A stretch of 64,000 nucleotides of DNA, taken from positions 1-64,000 of the forward strand of contig JACKJK010000013.1 of assembly GCA_020637985.1 (NCBI GenBank), written 5' to 3'. Source of the DNA: Rhodobiaceae bacterium (GTDB lineage Bacteria; Pseudomonadota; Alphaproteobacteria; Rhizobiales; Tepidamorphaceae). This document shows positions 61,388 through 64,000 of the stretch, in pieces. The notes beneath the pieces are model-generated. The model saw only the letters and a list, made by a program, of their open reading frames with translations. It was not told where the DNA came from and searched no databases. The translations under genes and the position numbers were made by a program. The stretch's first letter is position 1, and the number at the start of each line of letters is the position of its first letter.

Positions 61388-63829
61388 TTGCCCTCATTCT
61401 CGCGCAGTCTCGAGCAGGCCCTGCACCGCGCGCTGGCGCTGGCAAGCGAGCGTCACCACGAGTACGCGACGCTCGAACACCTGCTGCTTGCGCTGATCGA
61501 CGACCAGGATGCGGCGGCGGTGATGCGCGCCTGCAGCGTCGATCTCGACGTGCTGCGGCGCAATCTCGTCGACTACATCGACGAGGAGCTCGACAACCTG
61601 GTGACCGATACCGATGCAGATGCCAAGCCGACGGCGGGTTTCCAGCGTGTCATCCAGCGCGCGGTGATCCACGTGCAGTCGTCCGGCCGTGACGAGGTGA
61701 CCGGAGCCAACGTGCTGATCGCCATGTTCGCCGAGCGCGAGAGCCATGCCGCCTATTTCCTGCAGGAACAGGACATGACCCGCTACGACGCGGTCAACTA
61801 CGTCAGCCACGGCATCGCCAAGCGGCCGGGGTTGTCGGAAACGCGCACGGTGCGCGGCGCCGAGGAAGACCAGGCGCCGGGCGAGGGCGAGAGCGCGCAG
61901 GAAGACAAGAAGAACGACGCGCTGGACGCCTATTGCGTCAACCTGAACGAGAAGGCTCTTGCCGGGAAGATCGACCCGCTGATCGGCCGCGACATCGAGA
62001 TCCAGCGCACCATCCAGGTGCTTTGCCGGCGGCAGAAGAACAATCCGCTGTTCGTCGGTGACCCCGGCGTCGGCAAGACGGCGATCGCGGAAGGGCTGGC
62101 GCGGCGCATCGTGCACGGCGAGGTGCCTGAGGTGCTGCACGACGCCACGATCTTCGCGCTCGACATGGGCTCGCTGCTGGCTGGCACGCGCTATCGCGGC
62201 GACTTCGAGGAGCGCCTGAAGGCGGTGGTGAAGGCGATCGAGAACCATCCCGGCGCCATCATGTTCATCGACGAGATCCATACCGTGATCGGCGCCGGCG
62301 CCACATCGGGCGGAGCGATGGACGCCTCCAACCTGCTCAAGCCGGCGCTGCAGAACGGCCTGCTGCGCTGCATCGGTTCGACCACCTACAAGGAATACCG
62401 CCAGCACTTCGAGAAGGACCGCGCGCTGGTGCGTCGGTTCCAGAAGATCGACGTGGCGGAGCCGACGATTCCCGACACGGTGAAGATCCTCAAAGGGCTG
62501 AAGCCCTACTTCGAGGAGTTCCACAAGGTCCGCTACACGGGCGACGCCATCCAGGCGGCGGTGGAGCTGTCGTCGAAGTACATCCACGACCGCAAGCTGC
62601 CCGACAAGGCGATCGACGTCATCGACGAGACGGGCGCCTCGCAGATGCTGCTGGCGCCGTCGCGGCGCAAGCGCACCATCGGCGTCAAGGAAGTGGAGGA
62701 CGCCATCGCCAAGATGGCGCGCATTCCGCCCAAGAGCGTGTCGCGCACCGATGCCGGCGTGCTGCAGGACCTGGACAAGAACCTGAAGCGCGTGGTGTTC
62801 GGACAGGACAAGGCGATCGAGGCGCTGTCAGCGGCGATCAAGCTCGCCCGCGCCGGCTTGCGCGATCCCGAAAAGCCGATCGGCAACTACCTGTTCTCCG
62901 GACCCACCGGCGTCGGCAAGACCGAGGTCGCCAAGCAGCTTGCCTCGATCATGGGCGTGCCGCTGCTGCGCTTCGACATGTCGGAATACATGGAGCGGCA
63001 CACGGTGTCGCGGTTGATCGGCGCGCCGCCCGGATATGTCGGCTTCGACCAGGGCGGGCTGCTGACCGACGGTGTCGACCAGCATCCCCATTGCGTGCTG
63101 CTACTCGACGAGATCGAGAAGGCCCATCCCGACCTGTTCAACGTGCTGCTGCAGGTGATGGACCACGGCAAGCTGACCGACCACAACGGCAAGCAGGTGG
63201 ATTTCCGCAACGTCGTCCTGATCATGACGACCAACGCGGGCGCCGCAGACATGGCCAAGCCGCCGATGGGCTTCAACCGGCAGCGGCGCGAGGGCGAGGA
63301 TACCGAAGCGGTCAATCGCATGTTCTCGCCGGAGTTCCGCAATCGTCTCGATGCGACCATTGCCTTCGGCAATCTGCCGGGCGAAGTGGTGGCGATGGTC
63401 GTCGAGAAATTCGTGCTGCAACTTGAGGCGCAGCTTGCCGACCGCGGCGTCACCATCGAACTGACCAAGGAGGCCAACCAGTGGATCGCCGATCGCGGCT
63501 ATGACGACCAGATGGGCGCGCGCCCGCTGGCGCGGCTGATCCAGGAGGAGATCAAGAAGCCGCTCGCCGACGAGGTGCTGTTCGGCAGGCTGAAGGACGG
63601 CGGCATCGTGCGTGTCAGTGTCGGGCGCGACGCGGCGGGCGAATCCGCGCTCGTCTTCGACTACGTCGACCCGCCTGCCAAGCCGGCCGCCAGCCAGAAG
63701 GCGAAGCCGAAGCGCAAGGCCGCGCCCAAGGCAGCGAAAGCGAAGGCGACGAAGGCGCCTGCCAAGGCGAAGCCGAAGCCGCGCAAGGGCGGCGGCAGCG
63801 TGCCGCGGGTTCCGGCAAAGGCCGACTAG
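61388..63829 (+). CDS. clpA: ATP-dependent Clp protease ATP-binding subunit ClpA with basic C-terminal tail
   Basis: ClpA unfolds substrates and feeds ClpP. The 813-residue protein has the N domain (MPSFSRSLEQALHRALALA), AAA1 with GDPGVGKT (224-231) and AAA2 with GPTGVGKT (505-512), the ClpP loop region and LLLDEIEKAHPDLFNVLLQ. About 50 residues at the end (from about 762) are Lys/Ala/Pro-rich, an extension beyond the canonical end. The TTG at 61388 has an AGGAG site and is better placed than any ATG. Confidence 0.94.
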   Translation: MPSFSRSLEQALHRALALASERHHEYATLEHLLLALIDDQDAAAVMRACSVDLDVLRRNLVDYIDEELDNLVTDTDADAKPTAGFQRVIQRAVIHVQSSGRDEVTGANVLIAMFAERESHAAYFLQEQDMTRYDAVNYVSHGIAKRPGLSETRTVRGAEEDQAPGEGESAQEDKKNDALDAYCVNLNEKALAGKIDPLIGRDIEIQRTIQVLCRRQKNNPLFVGDPGVGKTAIAEGLARRIVHGEVPEVLHDATIFALDMGSLLAGTRYRGDFEERLKAVVKAIENHPGAIMFIDEIHTVIGAGATSGGAMDASNLLKPALQNGLLRCIGSTTYKEYRQHFEKDRALVRRFQKIDVAEPTIPDTVKILKGLKPYFEEFHKVRYTGDAIQAAVELSSKYIHDRKLPDKAIDVIDETGASQMLLAPSRRKRTIGVKEVEDAIAKMARIPPKSVSRTDAGVLQDLDKNLKRVVFGQDKAIEALSAAIKLARAGLRDPEKPIGNYLFSGPTGVGKTEVAKQLASIMGVPLLRFDMSEYMERHTVSRLIGAPPGYVGFDQGGLLTDGVDQHPHCVLLLDEIEKAHPDLFNVLLQVMDHGKLTDHNGKQVDFRNVVLIMTTNAGAADMAKPPMGFNRQRREGEDTEAVNRMFSPEFRNRLDATIAFGNLPGEVVAMVVEKFVLQLEAQLADRGVTIELTKEANQWIADRGYDDQMGARPLARLIQEEIKKPLADEVLFGRLKDGGIVRVSVGRDAAGESALVFDYVDPPAKPAASQKAKPKRKAAPKAAKAKATKAPAKAKPKPRKGGGSVPRVPAKAD

Positions 63830-64000
63830 GCGGCTTGTCGCCGGACTCCAGGGCGGGTTCTCTGGCAGGGCGGCTACGGGTTCAAGGCGCCATGCTCGGC
63901 GATCGCGCCTGGATGACCGCTCGTGAATGCGTCAACCGGTCCCCTTGAACGAGGCGGAGCCGGATGGTTTGTGGTCGCAGGAAACAACGTACGACTCTTG
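63830..64000. other. Non-coding tail of the window
   Basis: After clpA the last 171 bases show no frame with family-like sequence, no hairpin with a T tract and no tRNA. A 104-codon frame crossing the clpA end is a shadow of clpA. Confidence 0.6.

Overview
The window is a 64-kb stretch of G+C-rich core chromosome from an alphaproteobacterium. The evidence is MipZ instead of a Min system, a phasin, an ATP12-type F1 assembly factor, a short PutA with a divergent Lrp-type regulator, ClpS-ClpA next to a SPOR-tailed D,D-carboxypeptidase, and palindromic intergenic repeats of the kind common in rhizobia. Hyphomicrobiales (Rhizobiales) or a close relative is the best guess; the genus cannot be read from the sequence. 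No insertion sequence, prophage, integrase or CRISPR array was seen. Almost all coding space is housekeeping or ordinary catabolism.

Layout. Positions 1-16421 hold the end of fusA, tuf, and the complete S10-spc-alpha ribosomal superoperon (rpsJ to rplQ, with secY, adk and rpoA), closed by a strong intrinsic terminator. Positions 16543-24052 hold a tightly packed plus-strand run: a Deg protease, RarA, a HemG-like flavodoxin, FluC, an RluC-type pseudouridine synthase, an 84-residue membrane/coiled-coil protein, a HAD phosphatase, ATP12 and a membrane class III nucleotide cyclase. Several of these genes overlap by four bases. Positions 24158-30518 carry propionyl-CoA carboxylase (pccB and pccA) on either side of a minus-strand folP-folB-folK-TSUP operon. 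Positions 30645-37650 hold a cyclopropane fatty acid synthase, a GGCT-like protein, acylphosphatase, LipB, a lone FliN/SPOA protein, tRNA-Leu(GAG), MgtE, and an oxidoreductase/aminotransferase pair resembling GnnA/GnnB (2,3-diamino sugar for lipid A).

Positions 37735-50164 are mostly leucine/acyl-CoA catabolism (isovaleryl-CoA dehydrogenase, methylcrotonoyl-CoA carboxylase MccB and MccA). Among them sit a RraA-type aldolase, an EamA transporter, a DUF218 protein, small membrane proteins, and a minus-strand operon of a BigR/SqrR-like regulator, a rhodanese-DUF2892 protein and a TSUP permease that looks like a sulfide/persulfide response unit. Positions 50267-58306 carry a DUF1489 protein, panC, a divergent Lrp regulator/putA pair, mipZ, and a VWA-like/DnaJ-like pair. 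Positions 58370-63829 carry a penicillin-binding D,D-carboxypeptidase with a SPOR domain, a phasin with a clear promoter, clpS and clpA.

Functional links. PccA/PccB and Ivd/MccA/MccB together cover propionyl-CoA and leucine-derived acyl-CoA breakdown, with PutA adding proline oxidation. The phasin points to polyhydroxyalkanoate storage. I saw no clearly undescribed system. The most unusual items are small-scale: a perfect 110-bp tandem duplication of a palindromic element beside panC, a 118-bp MITE-like nested palindrome before mccB, two four-copy minisatellites within 1.5 kb (one supplying the stop codon of the aminotransferase, one coding a pentapeptide repeat), a cyclase lacking the usual substrate-selecting residues, and a short membrane protein gene with a good promoter, palindrome and ribosome site.
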